Assembly: GCA_934435205.1 (NCBI GenBank)
Contig: CAKSAK010000005.1
Coordinates: forward strand, 124,001-188,000
Direction of reading: 5' to 3'
Length of the DNA: 64,000 nucleotides
Origin: an uncultured Ruminococcus sp.
GTDB taxonomy: Bacteria; Bacillota; Clostridia; Oscillospirales; Ruminococcaceae
Below, one piece after another: positions 24,003-33,972 of the stretch (positions are counted from its first letter, which is position 1; each line of letters starts with the position of its first letter). A program made the position numbers and the translations under genes. The notes under the pieces were generated by a model. That model saw nothing but the letters and a program-made list of their open reading frames with translations. It was not told the origin of the DNA and did not search any database.

Positions 24003-24551
24003 ATGGCTAACAAGATGAATTCGACTAAGGTCGTGACCGGCGTTGTCCGCCTGTCCTATGCAAATGTGTGGGAGCCTGCCTCCATCAACGGCAGCAACCC
24101 CAAGTATTCCGTATCCCTCATTATCCCGAAATCCGATAAGCAGACCCTCGACGCCATCAACGCCGCCGTGGATGCCGCCATCAAGGAAGGCGTCGCCAAG
24201 TTCGGCGGGAAGATCCCCAACAAGGCAGCTCTGAAGCTCCCGCTCCGTGACGGCGATACCGAGCGTGCCGATGAAGCCTACAAGAACAGCTTCTTCGTAA
24301 ACGCCAACAGCACCACCGCTCCTCAGATCGTTGACCGCAGCGTTCAGCCGATCCTCGACCGCTCCGAGGTGTATTCCGGCTGCTACGCCAGAGTGTCCGT
24401 AAACTTCTACGCCTTCAATTCCAATGGCAACCGCGGCATCGCCTGTGGTCTTGGCAACATCCAGAAGGTTCGTGATGGTGAGCCTCTCGGCGGCAAGTCC
24501 TCTGCGGCTGACGATTTCGCAACCGACCTGGACGATGACTTCCTGTCCTGA
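24003..24551 (+). CDS. DUF2815 ssDNA-binding-like protein
   Basis: 182 residues, ending in an acidic tail (DDFATDLDDDFLS) as in single-strand DNA-binding proteins. Fits DUF2815, an OB-fold phage ssDNA-binding family. Starts 2 bases after the DUF2800 stop with GGAGAA upstream. Probably the SSB of the recombination module. Confidence 0.88.
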   Translation: MANKMNSTKVVTGVVRLSYANVWEPASINGSNPKYSVSLIIPKSDKQTLDAINAAVDAAIKEGVAKFGGKIPNKAALKLPLRDGDTERADEAYKNSFFVNANSTTAPQIVDRSVQPILDRSEVYSGCYARVSVNFYAFNSNGNRGIACGLGNIQKVRDGEPLGGKSSAADDFATDLDDDFLS

Positions 24552-24568
24552 GAAAGGAGTGCAGCACA

Positions 24569-24751
24569 ATGGAACAGATTCAGAACATTCTGGTAACCGC
24601 CCTCCTGGGCATCTGGGCCTGCCTCAGCGTCGGCTTCTTCGTTTGGCTGGTGCAAGGCATCAGCAATGACCACAAGCGTGAAAAGCGTGAGAAGGAACAG
24701 GCTTCCCGTGAGCTGGAATACCACGAGAAGCGCATGAAGGAATTGAAGTAA
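24569..24751 (+). CDS. Small single-TM phage protein
   Basis: 60 residues; one TM helix (about 8-30, LVTALLGIWACLSVGFFVWLV), then a charged helix (KREKREKEQASRELEYHEKRMKE). AAAGGAG upstream. Function unknown. Confidence 0.7.
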   Translation: MEQIQNILVTALLGIWACLSVGFFVWLVQGISNDHKREKREKEQASRELEYHEKRMKELK

Positions 24752-24818
24752 CCCCAGACGGATCTGTGGGTGGCAGACATCGACCTCTGCCACCCATATT
24801 CCGTAGGAAGGAATGCGT

Positions 24819-26759
24819 ATGAAAACACTTAGCATCGATATTGAGACCTTCTCCTCCGAGAACCTCACCAAGTGCGGCGTGTACCGCTATGCCGAAGCCC
24901 CGGACTTTGAAGTGCTGCTTTTCGGCTACTCGGCGGACGGTGCGCCGGTGAAGGTTGTGGATCTGACTGCCGGAGAAACGCTTCCTGCCGATGTACGCTC
25001 TTCGCTGACCGACCCTACCGTGACCAAATGGGCATTCAACGCACAGTTCGAGCGTGTGTGTCTGTCCCGCTATCTTGGGTACCCGACCGGACAATATCTC
25101 GACCCGTCCTCCTGGCACTGCACGATGGTCTGGGCGGCAACCCTGGGACTGCCGCTTTCACTGGAAGGCGTCGGTGCCGTGCTGGGGCTGGAAAAGCAGA
25201 AGCTCAAAGAAGGCAAAGACCTCATTCGGTATTTCTGCACTCCGGCAAAAGCAAGGGACGGTTCGCTCATTCGACATTATCCGACAGACTCTCCGGAGAA
25301 ATGGTCGCTGTTCAAAGCCTACAACCTTCGAGATGTGGAAACGGAAATGTCCATTCAGCAGAAGCTCTCCAAGTTCCCGGTCACGGAATCCGAGTGGCGC
25401 AACTACACCCTTGACCAGCAGATCAACGACCGGGGCATTATGCTTGACCGCACTCTTGTCACCCAGGCAATTCGCTGCGATGAACGCTTCAAGCGGACGC
25501 ACATGGAGCAGGCCCGATCTGTTACCGGCTTGGATAACCCCAACAGTCCGGTGCAGCTCAAGGCGTGGCTTGCCGAAAAAGGCGTGGAGGCGGATTCACT
25601 CTCCAAAGCCGCCGTGGCGGATATGCTCGAAAAAGCGGACGGCGAGGTTGAGCTTGCCCTCTCCCTGCGGCAGGAGCTTGCCAAAAGCAGCGTCAAGAAA
25701 TACACCGCCATGCAGACCGTGGTCGGCTCGGATGACCGTGCCAGAGGGCTGATTCAATTTTATGGTGCCAATCGCACCGGCCGCTATGCCGGTCGGCTCA
25801 TTCAGGTGCAGAACCTGCCGCAAAACCATCTGCCGGATCTGAACATCGCACGGGCACTTGTCCGCAGCGGCAATACGGATGCCGTGGAAATGCTCTATGA
25901 CTCCGTGCCGCTGGTATTGTCCGAGCTCATCCGCACCGCTTTTGTGCCGAAACCCGGCTGCCGCTTTTATGTGGCAGACTTCTCTGCCATCGAAGCAAGG
26001 GTCATCGCATGGATCGCCGGGGAACATTGGCGGCAGGAGGTTTTTGCAAACGGCGGTGACATTTACTGTGCTTCCGCTTCGCAGATGTTCCATGTCCCCG
26101 TGGAAAAGCACGGCGTGAACGGGCATCTTCGGCAGAAAGGCAAGATCGCCGAACTGGCTCTGGGCTACGGTGGCTCCGTGGGTGCGCTGAAAGCGATGGG
26201 CGCACTGAACTATGGCTTGCAGGAAGAAGAACTGAAACCGCTGGTGGATGCGTGGCGTCTGTCCAATCCCCACATCACTAAATTATGGTGGGATGTGGAC
26301 AAAGCGGCTTCCACCTGCGTCCGGGAGCGAACTGCCACAGAAACACACGGCATCCGCTTTTACTATCAAAGCGGCATGATGTTCGTGGTGCTGCCCTCCG
26401 GCAGACGGCTCGTTTATGTGAAACCGAAGATGGGTATGAACCGCTTCGGCAACGAGTCCGTGACCTATGAGGGCATCGGCGAACAGAAAAAGTGGCTGCG
26501 CCTGGAAAGCTACGGTCCCAAGTTCGTGGAGAACATCGTACAGGCGACGGCGAGGGACATCCTTGCGGAAGCCATGCTCCGGCTGAATGCTGCCGGGTAC
26601 CGCATTGTCATGCACGTCCACGATGAGGCGGTCATCGAAGCGCCGCCGGATGCCTCTTTGGAGAATATCTGCTCCGTCATGGGGCAAACGCCCACTTGGG
26701 CATCGGGGCTTCTGCTCCGGGCAGACGGCTATGTCTGCGATTTTTATAAGAAAGACTGA
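24819..26759 (+). CDS. Phage family A DNA polymerase
   Basis: 646 residues from ATG 24819 (GGAAGGA with 6-base spacing, better than ATG 24813). An N-terminal DnaQ/Pol I type exonuclease is marked by SIDIETFS and WAFNAQFE. The polymerase core has motif A VADFSAIEARVIAW, motif B KGKIAELALGYGGS and motif C MHVHDEAVIE. Shorter than cellular Pol I because the 5'-nuclease domain is missing, as usual in phages. Replicates the prophage genome. Confidence 0.93.
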   Translation: MKTLSIDIETFSSENLTKCGVYRYAEAPDFEVLLFGYSADGAPVKVVDLTAGETLPADVRSSLTDPTVTKWAFNAQFERVCLSRYLGYPTGQYLDPSSWHCTMVWAATLGLPLSLEGVGAVLGLEKQKLKEGKDLIRYFCTPAKARDGSLIRHYPTDSPEKWSLFKAYNLRDVETEMSIQQKLSKFPVTESEWRNYTLDQQINDRGIMLDRTLVTQAIRCDERFKRTHMEQARSVTGLDNPNSPVQLKAWLAEKGVEADSLSKAAVADMLEKADGEVELALSLRQELAKSSVKKYTAMQTVVGSDDRARGLIQFYGANRTGRYAGRLIQVQNLPQNHLPDLNIARALVRSGNTDAVEMLYDSVPLVLSELIRTAFVPKPGCRFYVADFSAIEARVIAWIAGEHWRQEVFANGGDIYCASASQMFHVPVEKHGVNGHLRQKGKIAELALGYGGSVGALKAMGALNYGLQEEELKPLVDAWRLSNPHITKLWWDVDKAASTCVRERTATETHGIRFYYQSGMMFVVLPSGRRLVYVKPKMGMNRFGNESVTYEGIGEQKKWLRLESYGPKFVENIVQATARDILAEAMLRLNAAGYRIVMHVHDEAVIEAPPDASLENICSVMGQTPTWASGLLLRADGYVCDFYKKD

Positions 26760-26769
26760 GGTGACCCAA

Positions 26770-27195
26770 ATGGGAGTCAATAAATTCAATTGCGAGGGGT
26801 ATTACGACCCCACCGCCTATGAGGCGCTGACGAAGATCGAGCAGGAAGCCAAGGCACTCCGGGCATTCCGCCCTGTGGTGTATATCTGCTCTCCGCTTGC
26901 CGGAGATATGGTGAAGAACCAGGAGAATGCCCGTACTTACTGCCACTTCGCTGTGGATGCCGGGTGTGTCCCCATCGCACCGCACATCTATTTCACCCAA
27001 TTCATGAATGACAACGACCGCAAAGAGCGTGACCTGGCGCTGTTCATGGACATCGTCCTGCTCTCCAAGTGCGCCGAGCTGTGGGTGTTCGGCGAGAAGA
27101 TCACCAGCGGCATGAGCATCGAGATCGAGAAAGCCAAGCGGAAGGGTCAGCTTATCCGCTACTTTTCCGAAACCTGTGAGGAGGTACGCAGATGA
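26770..27195 (+). CDS. DUF4406 (deoxyribosyltransferase-like) protein
   Basis: 141 residues from ATG 26770. Conserved features of the nucleoside 2-deoxyribosyltransferase-like fold: VYICSPLAGDMVKNQENAR, then PIAPHIYFTQFMND and a GMSIEIEKAK segment. Likely phage nucleotide metabolism. Overlaps the next gene by 4 bases (ATGA). Confidence 0.85.
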   Translation: MGVNKFNCEGYYDPTAYEALTKIEQEAKALRAFRPVVYICSPLAGDMVKNQENARTYCHFAVDAGCVPIAPHIYFTQFMNDNDRKERDLALFMDIVLLSKCAELWVFGEKITSGMSIEIEKAKRKGQLIRYFSETCEEVRR

Positions 27196-29540
27196 AGATC
27201 GCAGTCGGCAACAGCCGCATGGATAAAAAGTGGAAGAACCAGGACATCTCCTGGGCGGATCTCTGCGCCCGCTGCGGCAGTACCATCCGCACCACCGAAA
27301 CGGTCGAAGAATACCGCAAGCTGAAAAAAGGTCAGCAGGACGGCATCAAGGATGTAGGCGGTTTTGTCGGAGGTCAACTCCGGGAAGGTCGCCGCAAAAA
27401 CGGTATGGTTCTGTGCCGCTCTCTGCTCACCTTGGATATGGACTACGGCACCCCGGACATTTGGGATGAAATCACGCTGTTCCACGACTTCAAGTGCTGC
27501 GTCTATTCCACCCATAAGCACACACCGGAGCATCCCCGCCTTCGACTGCTCATTCCGCTGAAACGGGAGATCAGCGAAGAAGAATATCCGGCAGTCGCCC
27601 GCATGGTGGCAAAGGAGATCGGCATCGACCTCTTTGACGATACCACCTACGAGGCATCCCGGCTCATGTACTGGCCTTCCACCTCCGCCAACGGCGAGTT
27701 TTTCTACAAGGTGCAGGACGGTGCCGAGCTTGACCCGGATGAATACCTTTCCCGTTACGATGATTGGCACGACGCTTCCACCTGGCCGGTTTCCAGCCGT
27801 CAGTCCTAGGTGGTGCAGCACAGCATTGCTCAGCAGGCCGACCCGCTGACAAAGCCGGGTGTGGCGGGTGCTTTCTGCCGCGCCTATACCGTGGAGGAAG
27901 CCATCGACGCCTTCCTCTCGGATGTGTATGCGCCGTCTGCCATGAACGGCCGCTATGACTATATCCCCGCAGATTCCTCTGCCGGTGTCATCGTCTACGA
28001 TGGGAAGTTTGCCTACAGCCACCATGCCACAGACCCGGTCTGCGGTCGGCTGCTGAACGCCTTTGACCTGGTGCGCCTGCATCGTTTCCGTGACCTGGAC
28101 GATAAGTGCGCCCCGGACACCGCCCCCAGCAAGCTGCCGTCCTTTCAGGCAATGTCGGATTTTGCCCTCAAGGACGAGAAGGTCAAGGCGGTCTTTGCCG
28201 AGGAACGCAAAGCCCAGGCAAACGAAGAGTTTTCCGATGAGGACTGGCAGAAAGCCTTGGAGCTGGACAAGGCCGGCAAGGTGAAAAACACGCTGCAGAA
28301 CCTCACGGTGATCCTCATGAACGACCCGCTTCTGAAACCGCTGGTGTTCAATCAGCTCCTGGACGGCATGGAGATCAAGGGCGATGTGCCCTGGCGGCAT
28401 CCCTCAAAATTCTGGCGGGATGCGGACGATGCCCAGCTCATCAGCTGTGTGGATTCCCACTACGGCACCTTCTCCGCCCGAAACTATGACATCACCGTGG
28501 CGAAGGTCACGGATGATCGGTCCTACCATCCCATCCGTGAGTTTATCGAAAATCTGCCGGAATGGGACGGCGTAAAGCGAGTGGATACGCTGCTCATCGA
28601 CTATCTCGGTGCCGACGATAACGAATATGTCCGTGCCGTTACCCGGAAAACACTCTGCGCTGCCATCAAGCGTGTGCTGTATCCCGGCTGCAAATTTGAC
28701 TCCATGCTGGTACTGAACGATCCCCAGGGCGTTGGTAAAAGCACCCTCATCGCCAAGCTGGCCGGAGAATGGTTCTCCGACAGTCTGAACCTGGGCGACA
28801 CCAAGGATAAGACCGCTGCAGAGAAATTGCAGGGGTACTGGATCTTGGAGATCGGCGAGCTGGCGGGTCTGAAGAAGGCCGAAGTAGAAACACTGCGTTC
28901 CTTCCTCTCTCGGCAAAACGATATTTACCGTGCGGCATTTGGCAAAAGAGCCACACCGCACCTGCGTCAGTGCGTGTTCTTCGGCACCACCAACGCCGAG
29001 TCCGGCTATCTGCGGGATACCACCGGAAACCGCCGCTTCTGGCCGGTCAAGACGCCCGGTACGGGCATCAAGCACTCCTGGGATCTGACCCCGGAGCTTA
29101 TCTGCCAGATTTGGGCAGAAGCACTGGTGTATGTGAAGCAGGGCGAGAAGCTCTATCTGAGTGCCGAGCTGGAGGCTCTGTCGAAAGCTGAACAGCGGGA
29201 AGCTATGGAGTCCGACGAGCGTGAAGGGCTTGTCCGTCTGTATCTCGACACGCTGCTCCCGGAGGATTGGGATGGCATGGACATCTTCGAGTGCCGCAAT
29301 TTCCTCACCGGCAGCGACTTTTGCGATACCCAAAAGCACGGAACGGTCAAACGCACCCAGGTGTCCAACATGGAGATCTGGTGCGAGTGCTTCGGCAAAG
29401 AGCGCGCCAATATCCGCAGGACGGACAGCAACGAGCTGACCGCCATTCTTGCCCGTCTGGGCTGGAAACGGCTGGACAGCAAGGTGCGTATCCCGCTCTA
29501 CGGTCCGCAGTATGTCTTTGTTCCCAAGGAGTGTTCCTAA
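27192..29540 (+). pseudogene. VapE-type primase-helicase, split by in-frame TAG
   Basis: One frame of 782 codons interrupted by TAG at 27807-27809, between SSRQS and VVQHS. The N-terminal 205 residues form a primase-like domain (LLTLDMDYGTPDIW, STHKHTPEHPRLRLL). The C-terminal 576 residues hold the VapE (DUF927/D5-like) SF3-type helicase with P-loop NDPQGVGKSTLIAK. Related proteins are continuous across this point, usually with a charged or polar residue there. GTG codons follow the stop directly but lack an RBS. The two halves could still be made separately only by reinitiation. Confidence 0.85.
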
Positions 29541-29800
29541 TGAAAAAGACTGTACCCGACATCCTTCGGAACAGGTTCCGGGGAGATGCATACCCGCTCG
29601 GCACATTTATGGGAACACCTCAGGGGAACGGCGGCGGCCCCATAAGTACCAAAGAAAACAGGCGGTCTTGTTCCTGTGTTCCTAACCTTTCTTATATATC
29701 GAAAGAAGAAGGAATAAAGAGCAACAAGCACGCAATACCCGCATTTGCGCACGTAAAGGACTTTTCGGGTTTTGAGAACACAGGAGGTCATTATGCGTGA
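29540..29800 (+). CDS. Small hypothetical phage protein
   Basis: 86 residues; ATG overlaps the stop of the VapE frame (TAATG) and the stop overlaps the VRR-NUC start. MKKTVPDILRNRFRGDAYPLGTFMG at the start looks like a real small phage gene, the second half is low in order and may be non-functional. Confidence 0.5.
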   Translation: MKKTVPDILRNRFRGDAYPLGTFMGTPQGNGGGPISTKENRRSCSCVPNLSYISKEEGIKSNKHAIPAFAHVKDFSGFENTGGHYA

Positions 29801-30074
29801 GAAAACGATAGAAGCAAAGCTGGTGCAGGCTGTCCGGACAAAAGGCGGTCTCGCACCAAAGTTTATAAGTCCCGGCCTTGATGGAGTACCGGACCGTCTG
29901 GTACTCCTGCCCGGCGGCAAAATCGCCTTCATTGAGCTGAAAGCACCGGGCAAAACGCTCCGCCCTTTACAGGTAAGGCGAAAAAGGCAGTTAGAAGCAC
30001 TTGGCTTTTCGGTGTACTGCATCGATAGCCCCGAACAGATTGGAGGGATACTCAGTGAAATACAAGGCGCATGA
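29793..30074 (+). CDS. VRR-NUC domain nuclease
   Basis: 93 residues from ATG 29793 (AGGAGG). Compact VRR-NUC fold of the PD-(D/E)XK group: PGLDGVPDRLVLLPGGKIAFIELKAPGK, with the active-site D and ExK. Probable Holliday-junction or flap nuclease. Overlaps the SNF2 gene by 20 bases. Confidence 0.88.
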   Translation: MREKTIEAKLVQAVRTKGGLAPKFISPGLDGVPDRLVLLPGGKIAFIELKAPGKTLRPLQVRRKRQLEALGFSVYCIDSPEQIGGILSEIQGA

Positions 30075-31647
30075 CTACCAGGCCTATGCCACGAACTTCA
30101 TCCTGGAGCATCCCATCTCGGTTGTGTTCCTCGACATGGGTCTTGGCAAAAGCGTCATTACGCTTTCCGCCATCTTCGACCTCTGCCTCGACAGCTTCCT
30201 GGTCCGCAAGGTGCTGGTCATCGCTCCGCTGCGTGTCGCCAGAGACACATGGCCTGCGGAGATCCACAAGTGGGATCATCTGCATGGGCTGACCTACTCG
30301 GTGGCAGTCGGCACGGAAACCGAGCGCAAGGCGGCACTCCGGCAGCGGGTCAGCGTGTACATCATCAACCGGGAAAATGTCCAGTGGCTCATCGAGGAAA
30401 GCGGCATTCCCTTTGACTACGACATGGTGGTCATCGATGAGCTGTCCTCCTTCAAGAGCTACCAGGCAAAGCGGTTCCGCAGTCTGCTGAAAGTCCGCCC
30501 CAGCGTCAAACGCATCGTGGGACTGACCGGCACACCCAGCAGCAACGGTCTTATGGACCTCTGGGCAGAGTTCCGCATCCTCGATATGGGCAAGCGACTC
30601 GGTCGGTTCATCACCCATTACCGCAACACCTTCTTCCGCCCGGATAAGCGCAACGGCCAGGTGGTGTTCAGCTACAAGCCGTTACCCGGTGCTGAGGAAC
30701 AGATCTACAACGCCATCTCGGACATCACCATTTCCATGAAAGCCGTCGACCATTTGGATATGCCGGAATGCACTCATAATGACGCCATTGTGACGCTATA
30801 CGAAAAAGAGCGAAAAGCCTATGATGCCATGAAGAAAGACCTGGTCATCTCGCTGAAAGGCGAAGAAATCGACGCCGGGAACGCCGCGGCGCTTGCGAAC
30901 AAGCTCTCCCAGATGGCAAACGGTGCAGTCTACGGAGAGGACAAGCATGTGTTTCAGATACACGACCGCAAGCTGAATATGCTGGAGGATTTCATCGAAG
31001 CCGCCAACGGGAAACCCGCCCTTGTGGCGTACTGGTTCAAGCACGACTTGGAGCGCATCTCCGAGCGGCTGCACAAACGGCATACCCCGTTCAGCCTACT
31101 GAACGATTCCGACAGTATCAGCAGATGGAACAACGGTGAGCTGCCCGTGGCACTCATCCACCCGGCTTCTGCCGGTCACGGACTGAACCTGCAGGCAGGC
31201 GGCTCGACCCTCATCTGGTTCGGGCTGACCTGGTCGCTGGAACTCTACCAGCAGACCAACGCCCGACTGTGGCGGCAAGGGCAGACCGCCGATACCGTGG
31301 TCATTCATCACATTATTGCCAAAGACACCATCGACGAGCGCATCATGACTGCGCTCCGTAAAAAAAGAAAAGACCCAAACCGCACTTATCGATGCGGTCA
31401 AGGCCAACTTGGAGGGATGAGAATGGAAACCTGTTATACAAACCTCGCAAACGCCATTATTCTGGCGGCAGCGAAAGACCATCGCCGTGCGCTGCGCCGT
31501 TTGAAGAAATACCCCTGGGACAAGGATGCCGAATCCGTTAGAAAGGATTGTGAGCGGTTCTTCCGCTCCGGCTGGTTTCAGACGCTTACTTCCCTGGACG
31601 GTGAGGTGCTGATACAGAAACTCCACCGGGAGGTGTACGGCGTATGA
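30055..31647 (+). pseudogene. SNF2 helicase, frameshifted in an A7 run into the next gene
   Basis: GTG 30055 (GGAGGG). DEXH/SNF2 helicase: MGLGKSVITLSA (motif I), VVIDELSSFK (II), GLTGTPSSNG (III), HPASAGHGLNLQAGG and QTNARLWRQGQ (V-VI). After TALRKK the usual end would be EKTQTALIDAVKANLEG then TGA (31418-31420). An extra A in the run at 31360-31366 puts the ribosome in the +1 frame and joins the helicase to the downstream 74-residue gene. The motor itself is intact, so it may still work with an altered tail. Could also be a sequencing error or transcriptional slippage site. Confidence 0.8.
31423..31647 (+). CDS. Small phage protein after SNF2
   Basis: 74 residues from ATG 31423, with GGAGGG just upstream in the usual position. 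METCYTNLANAIILAAAKDHRRALRRLKK start and RFFRSGWFQTLTSLDGE end are typical of a small protein regularly placed between SNF2 and DUF1492 genes. In this copy it is also in frame with the shifted helicase. Confidence 0.7.
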   Translation: METCYTNLANAIILAAAKDHRRALRRLKKYPWDKDAESVRKDCERFFRSGWFQTLTSLDGEVLIQKLHREVYGV

Positions 31648-32093
31648 CGGCAAAGGAATATCTCAGTCAGGCATACCGCCTCGACCAACGCATCGATGCA
31701 AAGATCGCACAGGTCGCTTCGCTGAATGAGCTTGCCACCAAATGCACCGCCACGCTGACGGGTATGCCGAGAAACCCTAATCATGGCAGTTCCACAATGG
31801 CGGATGCCGTGTGCAAGATCATCGACCTGCAGGAGGAGATCAACCACGACATCGACCGTCTGGTGGATCTGAAACGTGACATCGTGGAGGTCATCAAGGC
31901 GGTAGACAACAGCGAGTATCAAATTCTTTTGGAAAAACGGTATCTGTGTTTCCACACCTGGGAGCAGATCGCCGTGGATATGCACTACAGCGGAAAATGG
32001 ATACAAAAGCTGCACGACCGCTCACTCGATGTGGTGACGGAAATCTTAAAAGCCAAAAGTGTACCTGATAGTTCCGTAGAGTTCCAATCGTAA
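31644..32093 (+). CDS. DUF1492 / ArpU-like phage regulator
   Basis: 149 residues; helical start, then YLCFHTWEQIAVDMHYSGKWIQKLHDRSLD, a sigma region 4 type HTH. Such late-gene regulators sit just before the terminase genes. Overlaps the preceding stop by 4 bases. Confidence 0.82.
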   Translation: MTAKEYLSQAYRLDQRIDAKIAQVASLNELATKCTATLTGMPRNPNHGSSTMADAVCKIIDLQEEINHDIDRLVDLKRDIVEVIKAVDNSEYQILLEKRYLCFHTWEQIAVDMHYSGKWIQKLHDRSLDVVTEILKAKSVPDSSVEFQS

Positions 32094-32187
32094 ATGTAGT
32101 ATCATTATAATAGCGAAAAAGAATCGAGGATAGCCTCATGGGAGTCAATCCCGTGGGGCTTTTCTTATGCCCGAAGGAGGTGAGCAA

Positions 32188-32535
32188 ATGCCCAAGCGAC
32201 CACTCAGACCCTGCTCTCATTCCGGCTGCCCCAACCTGTGTGACGGACAGTTCTGTGAACAGCACCGTGTGGAGGAACGCCGAAAGTACGACAAATACGA
32301 GCGCAGCGCTGATGTCAACCGCAAGTACGGCAGAGCATGGAAACGCATCCGTGACCGCTATGCGGCGGAGCATCCTCTCTGTGAGATGTGCCTCAAGGAA
32401 GGTCGGCTGACCCCGGTACAGGAAGTTCACCACATCCTGCCCGTTTCCCAAGGCGGCACTCACGCAAGAGACAACCTTATGAGCCTTTGCCAGTCCTGCC
32501 ATACCAAGATCCACCACGACCTCGGCGACCGGTAG
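32188..32535 (+). CDS. Phage HNH endonuclease
   Basis: 115 residues from ATG 32188 (AGGAGG). HNH fold with two zinc pairs: CEMC ... VHHILPVSQGG ... NLMSLCQSCHTKIH. HNH next to terminase is usual for cos-type packaging phages, where it is needed for DNA cleavage. Confidence 0.9.
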   Translation: MPKRPLRPCSHSGCPNLCDGQFCEQHRVEERRKYDKYERSADVNRKYGRAWKRIRDRYAAEHPLCEMCLKEGRLTPVQEVHHILPVSQGGTHARDNLMSLCQSCHTKIHHDLGDR

Positions 32536-32636
32536 GGGGATGAAAATCTCCGGGACCTTTTCGGTCGGGCAACGGCCCGGGGTCGCGTGTGCGAAAAAGG
32601 CGAAATCAAAAGGGTAATTAAGGGAGGTGAACTCGG

Positions 32637-33185
32637 ATGCCCACAAAATCGAATAACACAGGCGGGCGCGGCGGCGCAAGACCCGGTGCGGGAAGGAAGA
32701 AATCCGCAGTCAAGGACAAAGCCGAAAACGGTAATCCCGGCGGCAGAAAACTTGAAGTGCTGGACATTCCCGAAGTCGAGGGTGTTGCCATGCCGAAGCC
32801 CCATGATTTTCTTTCTGCCGAGCAGCGGGACGGCAGCGTCCTGCAGGCGCAGGAAATTTACACGGAAACCTGGCAATGGCTCAAAGGCATCGGCTGCGCC
32901 GCAAAGGTGTCGCCGCAGCTCTTGGAGCGCTACGCCATGTGTTCCGCCCGCTGGGTGCAGTGCGAGGAAATGACCAACCGCATGGGCTTCCTCTCCAAGC
33001 ACCCAACCACGGGAAAGCAGATCCCGTCCCCGTTTATCAACATCGGCATCAATTACATGAACCAGGCGGTTCGGCTCTGGAATGAGATCTTCCAGATCGT
33101 GAAAGAAAACTGCAGCACGGAATACGGCGAGTCAACGCCACAGGACGACCTCATGGAGCGCCTGCTCCGTGCGAGAAAGGGGTAA
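32637..33185 (+). CDS. Terminase small subunit, P27 family
   Basis: 182 residues. N-terminal GGRGGARPGAGRKK is the classic basic start, and the helical body with AEQRDGSVLQAQEIYTETW fits P27-type small terminases. No large terminase follows in this window; SAM synthetase and methyltransferase genes come next instead, and the prophage stops at the IS. Confidence 0.9.
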   Translation: MPTKSNNTGGRGGARPGAGRKKSAVKDKAENGNPGGRKLEVLDIPEVEGVAMPKPHDFLSAEQRDGSVLQAQEIYTETWQWLKGIGCAAKVSPQLLERYAMCSARWVQCEEMTNRMGFLSKHPTTGKQIPSPFINIGINYMNQAVRLWNEIFQIVKENCSTEYGESTPQDDLMERLLRARKG

Positions 33186-33189
33186 CACC

Positions 33190-33972
33190 ATGTTTGAAAA
33201 AGTAAATCCGTGCCATCCGGACAAGGTGGCAGACAGAATTGCCGGCGCGCTGGTGGATCTGTCGTATGCAAAAACTGAAAATCCCCGCATTGCTGTGGAA
33301 GTTCTCATCGGCCACGGCGTGTGCCATGTCATTGTGGAAACTTCCGTGGCGTTGGACAAGGCGGATGTCACCGCCGCAGTTCACCGCATTGCCGGAAACC
33401 TCGCCGTGGACTATGTGGAAGTGCCGCAGGACGGTCACCTCGCCGACAACCAGGCAGACGGCATCCGCTGCGGCGATAACGGCATTTTCAAAGGAATGCC
33501 CGTAACCGTGGAGCAGAAAAGGCTCTCGCAGATCGCACGGGATATTTTCTCCGTGTATTCCTTTGACGAAAAGTACATTCTGGACGGTGACCGGCTTATC
33601 CTCTGTCAGAGCAATGCACCTTCGGATGCGCTCCGAGAGCTGTATCCCGATGCGGAGATCAATCCGCTCGATGACTGGACGGGCGGCACCGATGTGGATA
33701 CCGGCGCAACCAACCGCAAGCTCGGCTCGGATATGGCAGACTCTGTGACCGGCGGCGGTCTGCACGGCAAGGATCTGTCCAAAGCAGATGTGTCCGTGAA
33801 TATCTACGCTTTCCTCAAAGCGCAGAAAACCGGCAGGCCCGTAACGCTGTGCTGTGCTATCGGAGACGATGCCGTTGACGGAAGGCCCTACGCCGAAATC
33901 GTGGAAATTGCCCGGAACTACATCTGCTCGGTCGGCGGCTTCGAGAAGTTTGCGAAATGGGGGCTGGTCTAA
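33190..33972 (+). CDS. Phage-type S-adenosylmethionine synthetase
   Basis: 260 residues from ATG 33190. Short MetK homologue: NPCHPDKVADRIAGALVD at the start, QADGIRCGDNGIFKGMP and DTGATNRKLGSDMADSVTGGG later, the ATP/Met-binding sites of MetK. Shorter than cellular MetK (about 390). It immediately precedes a DNA methyltransferase gene, stop/start overlapping as TAATG, which suggests local supply of the methyl donor. Confidence 0.85.
   Translation: MFEKVNPCHPDKVADRIAGALVDLSYAKTENPRIAVEVLIGHGVCHVIVETSVALDKADVTAAVHRIAGNLAVDYVEVPQDGHLADNQADGIRCGDNGIFKGMPVTVEQKRLSQIARDIFSVYSFDEKYILDGDRLILCQSNAPSDALRELYPDAEINPLDDWTGGTDVDTGATNRKLGSDMADSVTGGGLHGKDLSKADVSVNIYAFLKAQKTGRPVTLCCAIGDDAVDGRPYAEIVEIARNYICSVGGFEKFAKWGLV

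Noticed and set aside
31644..32093. Calling the HTH protein a true sigma factor
   Set aside because: Only the region 4-like HTH is present; the DUF1492/ArpU family label fits length and position before the terminase better.
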